Positions 7,877 to 17,211 of a DNA stretch of 64,000 bases are shown in pieces. Origin of the DNA: a bacterium (GTDB lineage Bacteria > Chloroflexota > Anaerolineae > Caldilineales > Caldilineaceae); NCBI GenBank assembly GCA_016124945.1, contig WGMT01000020.1, forward strand, positions 1 through 64,000, read 5' to 3'. The notes beneath the pieces were generated by a model, which did not search any database, was not told where the DNA came from, and saw only the letters and a program-made list of their open reading frames with translations. Numbering within the stretch: the stretch's first letter is position 1; each line of letters opens with the position of its first letter. The position numbers and the translations under genes are program-made.

Positions 7877-10800
7877 TCAAATGACTTCGGGCAGACGCTG
7901 GATTGCCCATTCCAGGTTTCGCCGCGCCTGCCCCTCCAGCCGCTGATGAAAGTAATCAGTGACGTAGATCCGATCGCGGTCGAGAAAGGATCGCAATACC
8001 TCGCCGCGTTTGGTTCGGTACACGCTCACCTCCACCCACTCGTACTCCTGGCGGATCGCCTGCTCGTAGCGCGCGTAGACCTCCACCGTACTGCCTAGGA
8101 TCGTCAAATCGATGTCTACCATCCAGCGTTCGTCTTCACTGCACGGGGTGCGCCGGTGATCGGTGACCAGCACCAGCGCCGTCACCCGCTCGATCTGTGC
8201 CTCGTCTACCTTCGGTTCGTGTAGCCAGCGTTGTGCCCAGGCTGCGCTTTCAGTTTCGTTGTCCGCGCGCCGTGGATCGTAGACAGCGTCATGGAACCAC
8301 AAGGCCAACTCAATTTCGTCGGCCCGTTTGGCTAGATCGCGCACCTCGTCCAACCAGTGCAGGCAGGCGACCAGATGGGCCAGATCGTGGTAGGCACGTC
8401 CTTCGGCGGTGTAGGCGTGCAAGATCGCCGCGCCGGTTTCGTCCTCTGCGGGCAGGGCGAGTCGCTCGATCAACTTGCGCCAGCGTTCGTTCAGGATCTG
8501 TACTAGCGCTTCGGTTGTCTTGGTTGCTGTGCTGGTGTCTTTGACCTGTTGCGCCACAGCGCGGGCTTCGTTGAACAGGTCGGCGGCGCGTCTTTGGTCG
8601 CAGAGCCCGGCCCATGCCTGGCCCAGCGCGTAGAGCCGTTCCCCTTCGTAGTAGCGATCTCCCTGTGTGCGCGCCGCCGTCAACGCCTGCTCAAACAAGG
8701 GGACAGCCGCAGCGTGGTCTCCGTCTTCCATTGCCATTTCGCCCAGAATCTTGAACTGTATCCCCTCCCCGCGCACATGACCCAACGTGCGCGATAGGGT
8801 TAGCGCGTCCTCGCAGTAGCGGCGCGCTTCGGCGCGTTTGCCCTGTCCGCGCAGCGCTTCGGTGAGGTTGGTAAGCGTCTGCACCTCGCCCAGGCGATAG
8901 CCGTTTTGCCGCGACAGGGTGAGCGACTGCAATAGGATCGGCTCGCTCTGACCATATTCCTTTTGTAACACGTAGATGGCGGCCAGGTTGTTGAGGGCGC
9001 GCCCCGTGCTTGGGCGATCCCCCAACAGGCGGAAGATCTCAACGGCGGCGGCGAAGAAGCCCTGGCTGTCGGCATAGCGTTTTTGAAAGGCGGCGGCGAT
9101 GCCCATGCTGTTGAGCGTCCACGCTTCGCCGCAGCGGTCGCCCAGTTGGCGATAGAGCGTCAGCGCTGCCTGGTGGGCGTCGTCCACCTGTGGATCACCG
9201 CGGTACATGAGCATGTCCCCGTAGCCCAGTTGACAGTCGGCTTCCAACTCCGGCGCGCCGGCGGATTGGGCCAGGCGCAGGGCGTCGGCCATCATTTCCT
9301 GGGCGCGTGGACGTTCCCCTTGCTGGTAGAGCGCATCGGCCAGGGAGCGCAGCGCCGCCGCCCGTAATCGACTATCGGCCAGTTGATCGGCCAGGGCCAG
9401 CGCTTCCTCTGCGGCGGCGGCGCTGGCCGGGTAATCGCTCAGGTGATGGAGCAGCCGCGCCGCTTCGTTGTGCAACTGGCTGCGCAGGGCCAGGATGGCA
9501 GGATCAGCCTGGGTGGGCAGCTGATCAAGCGCCAATTGCAGCAGCGACACCGCCTCACGGTAGAGGCCGGCGACAACGTAGAAACGGGGCAACGCCTTCA
9601 TTGTGGCGCGCAGTTCGGTGGGCATCTCGTGTTGGGCGGCCCAACGCCAGGCCGCCCGTACGTTGTCGATCTCCAGCAAAATCTGGCTGTAGGCGCGGCT
9701 GTTCTCATCGCCCCACAGCATCCCCTCCCAACCGGCGACAAATTCCAAATAGTATTGGCTGTGGCGGCGCTGACCGGCTCCCATGTCGAAGCGCGCCTGG
9801 AGTTCTTCGCCGGCGAATTGACGCACCACTTCGTGCATGGCGTAGCGTCCTGGCGAGAGCAGGCGCAGCAGCGATTTGTGCGTCAGCGCCGCCAGCGTGG
9901 CGATCTCGGTTTCGGCCACGGCCAGGGCGGCGTTGCGGCTAAACGCGCTAGGAAAGACTGCCGCTTTGGCCAATGCCGCCTGTTCGGACGGGGCGAGCAA
10001 CTGCCAGGAATGGTCGAAGACGGCGCGCAGACTGCGTTGGCGCGGCGGCAAGTCCTGTTGGGTGGTGGTGAGGAAGTCTTGATTGCGGGCGATGGCTTCG
10101 GCAATTTCGGCGCAGGTGAATTGATCGACCCAACTGGCGGCCAGTTCGATCCCCAGCGGCAGCCCGTTGACGAGCCGACAGATGGTGGCGACGGCGGGCA
10201 GCGTTTCGTCGTCGAGGGTGAAGCCCAGCAGCGAGCGTGAAGCACGTTCGGCAAAGAGTTTGACGCTGCTGAAGGTGCGCAGATCGACTTTGCCTTCCTC
10301 GTCGGCAAGGGAGGGGATGGGCAGCGGATCGACAACGAAGACGGCTTCGGCTTGCAGGTTGAGCCGTTCGCGCGAGGTGACCAGCGCCTTGATCTGCGGA
10401 CCCCGCGTCAAGATCTCAGCCAGCAGATCCGCCGCCGGGATGAGATGTTCAAAATTGTCCAGCACCAACAGAAGTTCGCGACCGGCAAGGTAGTCAACCA
10501 GAAAACGGGTTGCATCCCCTTTGGGCGGGGTGAGGCCCAGGGCGGTGATAATCGCCGTGGCCAGATCGGCCATCATCTGCACACCAGCCAGCGGCACAAA
10601 CCAGACGCCATCGGCAAAAGCGCCGATGAGATTGGCGGCAGCTTGCAGCGAAAGGCGGGTTTTGCCCACACCGCCTATCCCGATCAGGGTGAGTTGGCGG
10701 CACTGGGGATCCAGCAGCCGTTCGACCACACGGGCGACTTCGGGTTCGCGACCGACGAAGGGGGTGGGCGGCGCGGGCAAATTGTGGCGCGGACGTGCAA

Positions 10801-11608
10801 TCGGGCGCGCTTCGACGGTGGGCAGCGATCCTGTGCTGAGTTGTTGAAAGAGCGCTTCTGTTTCGGCGCTAGGTGCCACGCCCAGATCGTCGTAGAGGCG
10901 CTGGCTACAGGTAAGGTAGAGCGCAACGGCGGCGCTGACTTCGCCACTGAGGGCAAGGGCGCGCATGGCCTGGCGGTAGGCTTCTTCGCGCAGCGGATCG
11001 AGTTCGATCTGGCGCTGGGCCGAGCGATAGGCCGCCGAGGCATCTCCCTGGGCCAGCCGCCAGTTGGTGAGGGTGTAGAGGGCGCTGAGGGCGCGCTGAT
11101 GGAGATCCTCGCGACGGAGGAGCAGCCACTCTTCCAGGGCAGGCGATTGGTCGACGAAGAAGCCGTCCAAAAGTTGGCCGCGATAAAGATCGACAGCCTG
11201 GGCCAGCCGGTGCATACACGCTTCACAAACGTCTGCATCGGCGTGATCGTGGCGTTCGCAGGCGTCGAGCAAATTCAAAAAGTGGACGACGTCAATCGAG
11301 GCTCGGCTTTCGGGGTTGAACTGGACGGACGCGCCGCTGATCAGCAGCACGTCCATCTCCGCGCCCTCTTTGCTCTGGAGGATGCTGCGCAGTTGAAAGA
11401 GTGCCTGCCGTAGGTTTGTGCGGGCGGCGTCCTGGCTTTCTTCGGGCCAGAGCAGGTCGGCCAGCGTGGATCGGGCATGGGCGCGATTCGCCTCCAACGC
11501 CAGATAGGCGAGTAGCGCCTGATTCTTCATCGAACGAAATTTGGTAATCGGCACCTCATCCAGGCTCGCCCGAAAGGCGCCAAACAATGTCATCCGTAGT
11601 TGGGCCAT
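7877..11608 (-). CDS. SARP/BTAD-type STAND regulator fused to a C-terminal HD-domain
   Basis: About 1243 aa. The N-terminal OmpR-like winged helix (MTLFGAFRASLDEV, residues 5-95) is followed by a bacterial transcriptional activator domain (100-245). Then comes an NB-ARC-like NTPase with Walker A GIGGVGKTRLS and Walker B LLVLDNFEHL, and a TPR array (about residues 640-1030). Unusually, the last ~190 residues resemble the small metal-dependent HD phosphohydrolase family: YHDLAHL, then LWFHDAVYD, then TDHRRT and a late aspartate (DIDLTIL). The start at 11608 has AAAGGA at proper spacing; the ATG at 11614 overlaps that site. The fusion suggests that nucleotide hydrolysis or sensing is coupled to transcription control, which is inference. 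Confidence 0.88.
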   Translation of the reverse strand: MAQLRMTLFGAFRASLDEVPITKFRSMKNQALLAYLALEANRAHARSTLADLLWPEESQDAARTNLRQALFQLRSILQSKEGAEMDVLLISGASVQFNPESRASIDVVHFLNLLDACERHDHADADVCEACMHRLAQAVDLYRGQLLDGFFVDQSPALEEWLLLRREDLHQRALSALYTLTNWRLAQGDASAAYRSAQRQIELDPLREEAYRQAMRALALSGEVSAAVALYLTCSQRLYDDLGVAPSAETEALFQQLSTGSLPTVEARPIARPRHNLPAPPTPFVGREPEVARVVERLLDPQCRQLTLIGIGGVGKTRLSLQAAANLIGAFADGVWFVPLAGVQMMADLATAIITALGLTPPKGDATRFLVDYLAGRELLLVLDNFEHLIPAADLLAEILTRGPQIKALVTSRERLNLQAEAVFVVDPLPIPSLADEEGKVDLRTFSSVKLFAERASRSLLGFTLDDETLPAVATICRLVNGLPLGIELAASWVDQFTCAEIAEAIARNQDFLTTTQQDLPPRQRSLRAVFDHSWQLLAPSEQAALAKAAVFPSAFSRNAALAVAETEIATLAALTHKSLLRLLSPGRYAMHEVVRQFAGEELQARFDMGAGQRRHSQYYLEFVAGWEGMLWGDENSRAYSQILLEIDNVRAAWRWAAQHEMPTELRATMKALPRFYVVAGLYREAVSLLQLALDQLPTQADPAILALRSQLHNEAARLLHHLSDYPASAAAAEEALALADQLADSRLRAAALRSLADALYQQGERPRAQEMMADALRLAQSAGAPELEADCQLGYGDMLMYRGDPQVDDAHQAALTLYRQLGDRCGEAWTLNSMGIAAAFQKRYADSQGFFAAAVEIFRLLGDRPSTGRALNNLAAIYVLQKEYGQSEPILLQSLTLSRQNGYRLGEVQTLTNLTEALRGQGKRAEARRYCEDALTLSRTLGHVRGEGIQFKILGEMAMEDGDHAAAVPLFEQALTAARTQGDRYYEGERLYALGQAWAGLCDQRRAADLFNEARAVAQQVKDTSTATKTTEALVQILNERWRKLIERLALPAEDETGAAILHAYTAEGRAYHDLAHLVACLHWLDEVRDLAKRADEIELALWFHDAVYDPRRADNETESAAWAQRWLHEPKVDEAQIERVTALVLVTDHRRTPCSEDERWMVDIDLTILGSTVEVYARYEQAIRQEYEWVEVSVYRTKRGEVLRSFLDRDRIYVTDYFHQRLEGQARRNLEWAIQRLPEVI

Positions 11609-12055
11609 ATGCATCCTTTGGTAGAAAGGGTGACTGGGTGACCGGGTGATGTTGTTGCTAAACCCTTTGCCCCGCGGAAATGGTCTCGAATCCGAAGAAC
11701 TGCGGTTGGTAACCGCAGCTACGACAGACGAAACGATCCCCTATGTCGTAGGTCACGCTACCAGCGTGACGGGCGTGCTCAACGAGTTCGCCAACAGAAT
11801 CACAAGGTGACTGGGTGACTTGGCTCATCCTCATCATCCCATCATCCCATCATCCTTATCATCTCATCACCACACCACTCCCCTGTTGACTAAGTCACAG
11901 TTTAGCCAAATTGCCCGCAACACACAACCAATTGGCTGCGTTCGCCGCGTTAGCAGCAGCGCAGGTAAGTGCTGACGCGGTGCTAACGCCCGCCCCGCTA
12001 GAATCGACCACAAGCACAAAGACAACCATATCAGGCGTGAGAAAGAGGTGACGAA
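11609..12055. repeat. Intergenic hairpin array and simple repeats (447 bp without a gene)
   Basis: Three perfect 8-bp hairpins lie in a row: 11700-11707/11711-11718 (loop ggt), 11719-11726/11744-11751, and 11752-11759/11763-11770 (loop acc). They are flanked by gtgactgggtga-type repeats and a run of atcatccc units at 11826-11870. Reading frames on the minus strand here are compositionally odd and overlap a better plus-strand gene, so no gene is called. A plus-strand promoter for the next gene is likely near 11990-12005 (gctagaat). Confidence 0.6.
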
Positions 12056-12259
12056 ATGTCTCATCCATTGCCACAAGGATGTGAAGAGACGGAATCGAAG
12101 GCAAACGCCACGCCTGAATATGCTGTCGTGCTGTTGCGATTCCGGCGGAGCGGCAATGACCCCTGGCGGGTGGCGCTGATCGACGCCAACGGCGAAGAGC
12201 TCGGTCACTTTGCCAGCCTGGCCGCACTCTTCGCCTATCTATGGAAGTGGTTACAGTAA
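12056..12259 (+). CDS. Small hypothetical protein (67 aa)
   Basis: The ATG is preceded by aaagaggtgacgaa, a good ribosome binding site. The 67-residue product has a polar N-terminus, then YAVVLLRFRRSGNDPWRVALIDANGEELGHF, which looks like a small beta-sheet fold, and an aromatic end (LFAYLWKWLQ). I recognise no family. It is 104 bp upstream of a secreted protein gene, with a hairpin between. The strong ribosome binding site is the main support. Confidence 0.6.
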   Translation: MSHPLPQGCEETESKANATPEYAVVLLRFRRSGNDPWRVALIDANGEELGHFASLAALFAYLWKWLQ

Positions 12260-12266
12260 GTGGCTC

Positions 12267-12316
12267 TCTCGCTAAATACGCAACCTTCCCGGAAGGTGAC
12301 CGCGAACTTAGCGAGA
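12267..12316. repeat. Nested hairpin (9-bp outer, 7-bp inner stem)
   Basis: Outer arms tctcgctaa (12267-12275) and ttagcgaga (12308-12316) enclose an inner hairpin accttcc/ggaaggt (12283-12297). It lies between the small gene and the secreted protein gene and may be a terminator or regulatory leader structure. Confidence 0.6.
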
Positions 12317-12362
12317 AAACCAGTAAGCGAGACACTCAGATTTTGTCACAAGGAGAACCAAG

Positions 12363-14546
12363 GTGAAACAGACGATGAAACAGATGCTGAAAATTGGGTG
12401 GATGTTGGGAGATTTCCTATGTTCGTCGGAGTTGCGCACCTGTCTGCGCATCCTGGCGAAGCCGACGGCGGTCGTCTTCGGCGTGGTTTTGCTGATGGTG
12501 TTGGTCGGTCAATTTGATGTGCGTGTGGTCGAGGCAGCGCCTGTAAGCGGACTGGCCTGCCCTGAAGGCACAGAGGAGGATGCGTTACTCTGCTACCCAC
12601 CCTGTGATGCGGGCTACGATGGTGTTGGCCCGGTCTGTTTCCAGGTGTGCCCGGCCGGTTACACCGACGACGGCGCACTCTGCCGCAAGAACGCCCACAT
12701 CTTTCCCAAACAAAGTTATGGCCGCGGCGCAGGGACAGGGCTGGTCTGTGGTGCAAATCAGCAAGCGCAGGGTGGGCTGTGTTACCCGCGATGCGCCCCA
12801 GGCTATTACGGCTTGGGGCCTGTTTGCTGGGCGCATTGCAAGGCGGGCTACGCCGATCATGGTGCAACTTGCTTCCGACACATCTTTGATTTTTACGGCA
12901 AACAGACCTATGGCCGTGGCGCCGGCGGACCTGTGACCACCTGCCCAGCAGGCATGGAACGCAACGGCGCACTCTGTTATCCCCGCTGCGCCGCAGGCTT
13001 TGTCGGCAATGGGCCAGTCTGCTTCCAGCGCTGCCCCACCGGCTACACCGACGACGGTGTTTCGTGCCGCCTGAATGCCCACATCTTCGCCAAGCCGAGC
13101 TATGGCCGCGGCGCTGGTGAGGTGTTGAACTCGCGACCAGTTGCCAACGATAGCACGGTACGGACACCGAAAGATACGCCATTAAATGTGCGATTCATTG
13201 CTGTTGACGGAAATGATGATCCCATTGTCTTTCTTTTTGTGGAGCGCCCACGTAATGGAGAGCTAGACGGGAACACATACACACCTAATCTTGGCTTTGA
13301 AGGCGAGGAACGCATTCTATGGAGGGCTAGCGACGGCAAGAATGAGTCGAATTTGGCCCTCACGACCATTCTGGTGGGCAACGTGGATGCGAACAGCGCG
13401 CCGGTGGCGCTGGATCGCTTCGTCAACATCTTCGAAGATACACCCATCAGCGTGGACGTGCTCTGCGATGACGCCGACGGCGACGAACTCTTCTATCAAC
13501 TGCTGGAAAGGCCCAAACATGGCGAGTACACCTGGCAGCCGCCCAACACGGTGATCTACACCCCCACGGTGGACTTCGTCGGCACCGACTACTTCACCTT
13601 CCGCTCGCACGATGGCCAGGAGTTCTCCAACACCTCCATCATCACGCTGACGGTGACGGCGGTGAACGATGCACCTGTGGCGGTGTCAGATGCCATCAGC
13701 ACCACACGCAACAACAACGCCGGGATTGCGCTGCAAGCCGTGGACGTGGAAGGCGATCCCATCACCTACACCATCGCCACAAGCCCCACCTACGGCGTCC
13801 TCAGCGGTGAGGGCGTGGACTGGGTCTACACGCCCAACCTCAACTTCACCGGCGAAGACAGTTTCACCTTCCAGGCGATGGACGACAAGGGCGACGCCAC
13901 CACCGGCACGGTGACCATCACTGTCAACGCTGTCAACAGTGTGCCAGTGGCCGAAAGCCAGGCGCTCTCGACCACACAGGAAAGCGCCCTCGCCATCAAC
14001 CTCTCAGCAACCGACGCCGACGGCGACGAATTGATCTACACACTGGTCACCACGCCCACCTACGGCGTCCTTGAAGGTGACGGCGCAGCCTGGGTCTACA
14101 CCCCCAACGCTGGTTTCGCCGGCAGCGACCTCTTCACCTTCGCCGCCAGCGACGCTCTATCCACCTCCGAACCTGCCGCGGTGACCCTCGACATCGCCGC
14201 CGCCCCCAACGAGGCGATCCTGGCGGGCATTGTCTTCGAAGACAGCAACGGCAACGGCCAACCCGATGAAGGCGACCGCGGCGTGAGCGGCCTCACCGTC
14301 ACCCTGACGCCGGTGGGGCGCAGCACAGCCGACTTCAGTGCCGTCACCGATGGCATCGGCAGTTGGCTGATTGAGGGTGTCCCCTTCGGTGATTACACCG
14401 TGCGCATTGACTCGACGTCTGCGGTGCAGTTGGCCGCCCCGGTGGAGACCCAAATCACCGTCGACGCACGTGGTCTTGTCCTGGCGCAGACGCCGGGGGT
14501 GACCGTGAGCAGCAGATCGTTCTTCTTGCCGGTGGTGGTCCGCTAA
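12363..14546 (+). CDS. Secreted protein: Cys-rich repeats, cadherin-like repeats, SdrD B-like domain
   Basis: 727 aa starting at GTG with AAGGAG eight bases upstream. After a charged N-terminus, a hydrophobic segment (PTAVVFGVVLLMVLVGQF, ~34-51) acts as signal or anchor, with likely cleavage near VEAAP. Residues 60-255 hold three Cys-rich repeats of the form CP-G-ALCYP-C-GY-G-GPVC-CP-GY-DDG-C, each ending near SYGRGAG. Four cadherin/VCBS-like units follow (~260-615; PVAVSDAIS, DADGDELIYTLVTTPTYGVL). Then a prealbumin-like SdrD B-like domain (AGIVFEDSNGNGQPDEGDRG) and a C-terminal SRSFFLPVVVR. It is probably an extracellular adhesion or matrix protein. The Cys-rich unit is commonly seen in protists and is unusual here. 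Confidence 0.8.
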   Translation: MKQTMKQMLKIGWMLGDFLCSSELRTCLRILAKPTAVVFGVVLLMVLVGQFDVRVVEAAPVSGLACPEGTEEDALLCYPPCDAGYDGVGPVCFQVCPAGYTDDGALCRKNAHIFPKQSYGRGAGTGLVCGANQQAQGGLCYPRCAPGYYGLGPVCWAHCKAGYADHGATCFRHIFDFYGKQTYGRGAGGPVTTCPAGMERNGALCYPRCAAGFVGNGPVCFQRCPTGYTDDGVSCRLNAHIFAKPSYGRGAGEVLNSRPVANDSTVRTPKDTPLNVRFIAVDGNDDPIVFLFVERPRNGELDGNTYTPNLGFEGEERILWRASDGKNESNLALTTILVGNVDANSAPVALDRFVNIFEDTPISVDVLCDDADGDELFYQLLERPKHGEYTWQPPNTVIYTPTVDFVGTDYFTFRSHDGQEFSNTSIITLTVTAVNDAPVAVSDAISTTRNNNAGIALQAVDVEGDPITYTIATSPTYGVLSGEGVDWVYTPNLNFTGEDSFTFQAMDDKGDATTGTVTITVNAVNSVPVAESQALSTTQESALAINLSATDADGDELIYTLVTTPTYGVLEGDGAAWVYTPNAGFAGSDLFTFAASDALSTSEPAAVTLDIAAAPNEAILAGIVFEDSNGNGQPDEGDRGVSGLTVTLTPVGRSTADFSAVTDGIGSWLIEGVPFGDYTVRIDSTSAVQLAAPVETQITVDARGLVLAQTPGVTVSSRSFFLPVVVR

Positions 14547-14565
14547 GGGATTAGGGATTAGGGAT

Positions 14566-14741
14566 CTAGCCACACATCACTTTGGTCACTAGACTAGCGA
14601 CGCCGGTTGAGTAGCGCAGCGTATCGAAACCAAGGAGCGGGTCTACAAAGGGGCAGAGCACGTTAACCCGCTTGGTTTCGATACGCTGCGCTACTCAACC
14701 GGCGCTAGTCAGCCCGAAAAACCAAAGTGATGCGTGGCTAG
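14566..14741. mobile_element. MITE-like element, 176 bp, with 21-bp terminal inverted repeats
   Basis: Terminal repeats at 14566-14586 and 14721-14741 (ctagccacacatcacttt type) match at 20 of 21 positions. A second perfect 34-bp inverted repeat (14601-14634 and 14671-14704) lies inside. Copies of attagggat at 14557-14565 and 14742-14750 flank the element like a target duplication, although this heptamer-type repeat is also locally iterated. There is no coding capacity, so mobilisation would be in trans. Confidence 0.75.
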
Positions 14742-14753
14742 ATTAGGGATTAG

Positions 14754-14786
14754 GGACTGGGGCAGATCTCGCTTCTGCCCCAGTCC
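14754..14786. terminator. Bidirectional terminator, 13-bp stem
   Basis: Perfect arms ggactggggcaga (14754-14766) and tctgccccagtcc (14774-14786) lie between the convergent genes ending at 14546 and 14799. The downstream ccccttt gives a partial U-tract on the plus strand. Confidence 0.65.
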
Positions 14787-14798
14787 CCAGTCCCCTTT

Positions 14799-16376
14799 CT
14801 ATCGTCCAAACCAATTCCGCTTCTGTAGATCCTGCAACACCACCGCCGCCGTGTTGCGCCCGGCGGCGCCCATGATGCCGCCGCCGGGGTGGGTGCTGGC
14901 GCCGGTGAGGTAGAGCTTTTTGAGGGGGCCGCGGTAGTCGCTCATGTCTAGGGCGGGGCGCATCATAAACATCTGGTTGACGGACATCTCCAGGTGCATG
15001 ACATTGCCACGCAGCAGCCCCAACTCACGTTCGAGGAAGAGCGGCGTCTCCACAAGTTGACCAAGCACGGCGTCGGCCACGTTGGGGGCGTACTCGGCCA
15101 GCGTTGCCAGCATCTGATCGCCCACGCGTTGCCCGATATCGTCCCACGATTCGCCGGAAGCCAGTTCGTAGGGATAGTACTGCCCCCAGAGGAAGAGCGT
15201 ATGTTTGCCTGCCGGGGCCAGCGTCGGATCGACGGCTGAGAAGGTCATGGCGATGAGGCCGGGCCGTTCCGACGGTCGCCCGGCCAGGTAGTCACCGTAG
15301 GCGCGGTCGAGGTAATCGAGATCGGGGCAGATGAACTGAAGCGCCCGGTGTTGCGGTCCTGGCGCGCCGTCGGGTGAGGACGGTAAGTTCGTGTAGTCAG
15401 GGAGAGACTTCATGGCATAGCGGACGATCATGCCGAAGCCGTTACCGATGCGGGCGTTGCGCGCCAACTGCGTCCTCTGCGCGGGGACGGCGTCGCCCAG
15501 CATTTTGAGGGTGGTGTGAATGTGTGCACCCGAAATCACCGCTTTGCTTGCGGTGTAGCGGGTGCCGTCCACGGTTTCGACGCCCAGAGCCTCGCCATTG
15601 CGGTTGAGGATACGCGCCACCGGCTTGCCCACATGAATTTCGCCGCCGTGCGCCTCGATCATGCGCGCCAGGGCCTGTGTCAACATGCCCGATCCACCCT
15701 GGGGGCGCTTGATGCCGCTGACATGGTACATGGGCTGCCACAGCGCGAAAGGACCACTCAACGGTTCGGTGGGGGGCGGCCCCGACTGCGCCGCCATCCA
15801 ACCAATCATGCCCTGCAATTGGGAGGACTTAAATTCGGTGCGCAGGAGCTGACCGTACCCACCCAGAATCGCCGTGAGGCGGCGGCGAAAGTCTTGTGTG
15901 GCCTTGCTCTCGAAGGCCAGGTAGCGGGCCACATTCAATGGCGTGGGCGCGTGCAAAAAGGTCTCTACCATTGCCTCGGCCATGGGGAACCAATTGTCGA
16001 TAAACTTTCGGTAGCTTTCAGCGTCACCTGGGGAGATGGCGGCGATGCTCTCGCACGTGCGATCAATGTCCTTCCACATAAAAAGGTGGCTGCCGTCAGG
16101 GAAGGGTGAGAAGAAGAGGGGATCAATATCAATGTAGTTGAGGCCGTACTGATCGAGTTTGAGGTCACGCACAATTGGCGTGTGGTGGATCAGAATGTGG
16201 GCGGAGCCACCCAGATCGAAGCGAAATCCCGGCACCCGTTCTTCGGTGACCACTGCGCCGCCTACCACCGGTCGCCTTTCCACCATGCCCACCTTGTACC
16301 CTGCCTGCGCCAGATACCCCGCACAGACCAGCGCATTGTGTCCTGCGCCGACAAAGAGGACGTCGTAGTCTGACAT
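14799..16376 (-). CDS. CrtI-like FAD-dependent oxidoreductase (phytoene desaturase family)
   Basis: 525 aa, the normal family length. An N-terminal FAD-binding beta-alpha-beta motif ([20 protein letters not shown], then a Glu in [12 protein letters not shown]) is followed by family motifs [21 protein letters not shown] near residue 225 and a C-terminal ligand loop [21 protein letters not shown]. This arrangement fits the phytoene dehydrogenase/PYROXD2-like branch, whose bacterial members include carotenoid desaturases and uncharacterised oxidoreductases. No carotenoid synthesis genes are nearby, so a carotenoid role is not claimed. No clear ribosome binding site precedes the ATG. It lies downstream of folE, separated by a 19-bp inverted repeat. 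Confidence 0.85.
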   Translation of the reverse strand: MSDYDVLFVGAGHNALVCAGYLAQAGYKVGMVERRPVVGGAVVTEERVPGFRFDLGGSAHILIHHTPIVRDLKLDQYGLNYIDIDPLFFSPFPDGSHLFMWKDIDRTCESIAAISPGDAESYRKFIDNWFPMAEAMVETFLHAPTPLNVARYLAFESKATQDFRRRLTAILGGYGQLLRTEFKSSQLQGMIGWMAAQSGPPPTEPLSGPFALWQPMYHVSGIKRPQGGSGMLTQALARMIEAHGGEIHVGKPVARILNRNGEALGVETVDGTRYTASKAVISGAHIHTTLKMLGDAVPAQRTQLARNARIGNGFGMIVRYAMKSLPDYTNLPSSPDGAPGPQHRALQFICPDLDYLDRAYGDYLAGRPSERPGLIAMTFSAVDPTLAPAGKHTLFLWGQYYPYELASGESWDDIGQRVGDQMLATLAEYAPNVADAVLGQLVETPLFLERELGLLRGNVMHLEMSVNQMFMMRPALDMSDYRGPLKKLYLTGASTHPGGGIMGAAGRNTAAVVLQDLQKRNWFGR

Positions 16377-16408
16377 ATTGGGCCATCCAATCAGTTTGAG
16401 AGGAAGAT

Positions 16409-16507
16409 GAATGAAGGGAATGAATGATGAATAAAAATTGGGTAGACGAACTCACGTTGTAATTGGTGATAGGTACGCCATACAATCTTCATTCATTCCC
16501 TTCATTC
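16409..16507. repeat. 19-bp inverted repeat between folE and the oxidoreductase
   Basis: Arms at 16409-16427 and 16489-16507 (gaatgaagggaatgaatga and complement) are perfect and 61 nt apart. A similar gaatgatgaatgaaga-type inverted repeat occurs at 25658-25714, so this looks like a dispersed short repeat. Confidence 0.65.
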
Positions 16508-16509
16508 TA

Positions 16510-17211
16510 CTACTTTCCGATCATGCGCATGAATTCACCGCGCAACTGTCCGTCCGTCTTCAGCACGCCGCGGGTGGCGGTGGAGAGGGTGAAACTGTTC
16601 TGTTTTTGTACGCCGCGCATCATCATACAGAAGTGGCTGGCTTCGGTGACCACGGCCACGCCCTGTGCGTTGAGTAGATCCATCATGGCGTCGGCTACTT
16701 GGGTGGTGAGGCGCTCCTGCACCTGCAACCGCCGCGCGAAGACGTCCACGATGCGCGCCACTTTGCTCAGCCCGATGATCTTGCCGTTGGGGATGTAGCC
16801 CACGTGCGCCTTGCCGTAGAAGGGGAGCATGTGGTGTTCGCATAGCGAATAGAATTCAATATCGCGCACGATAACCATTTCATCGGTGTCGGCTTCGAAG
16901 AGGGCATTGTTCACCACTTTCTCAAGCGACGTCTCGTAGCCGCTGGTCAGGAAGTCCATCGCCTTGGCCACACGCAGTGGGGTGCGTTGTAGGCCGTCAC
17001 GAGTTGGGTCCTCGCCTAAACGGACGAGCATCTGCTCGACAATCGCCTCAAACTCAGGATCGTATGATTCTGCGGCAGTTGTAGTTACTTGCTCGGCTTC
17101 AGCGCTATGTCCATTGAGATGATGGCCGTTCGCATGTCCATTTTTGTGGCCGTTGCTGTGTCCGTTCAGGGGCACTGGTTGCATTTCCATCTTGGGGTCT
17201 CTTTCTATCAC
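16510..17211 (-). CDS. folE: GTP cyclohydrolase I
   Basis: Converts GTP to dihydroneopterin triphosphate, the first step of tetrahydrofolate synthesis. 233 aa. The core shows the zinc-site motifs [12 protein letters not shown] (Cys124, His127) and [12 protein letters not shown] (Cys195), and the signature [32 protein letters not shown] is intact. The N-terminus carries a non-family extension rich in His, Asn and Gly (residues 16-35, [20 protein letters not shown]). The GTG start overlaps the folK stop by four bases, indicating translational coupling; an ATG seven codons later is an alternative. It is last in the cluster folB-folK-folE. folP is not in the window. Confidence 0.95.
   Translation of the reverse strand: MIERDPKMEMQPVPLNGHSNGHKNGHANGHHLNGHSAEAEQVTTTAAESYDPEFEAIVEQMLVRLGEDPTRDGLQRTPLRVAKAMDFLTSGYETSLEKVVNNALFEADTDEMVIVRDIEFYSLCEHHMLPFYGKAHVGYIPNGKIIGLSKVARIVDVFARRLQVQERLTTQVADAMMDLLNAQGVAVVTEASHFCMMMRGVQKQNSFTLSTATRGVLKTDGQLRGEFMRMIGK

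Noticed and set aside
11895-12335. Minus-strand open frame of 146 codons opposite the small gene at 12056
   Set aside because: The plus-strand frame has a strong ribosome binding site and better composition; the minus frame looks like a shadow.
14799-16376. Definite phytoene desaturase (crtI) assignment
   Set aside because: The superfamily fit is clear, but no other carotenoid gene is present and related oxidoreductases share the same motifs.
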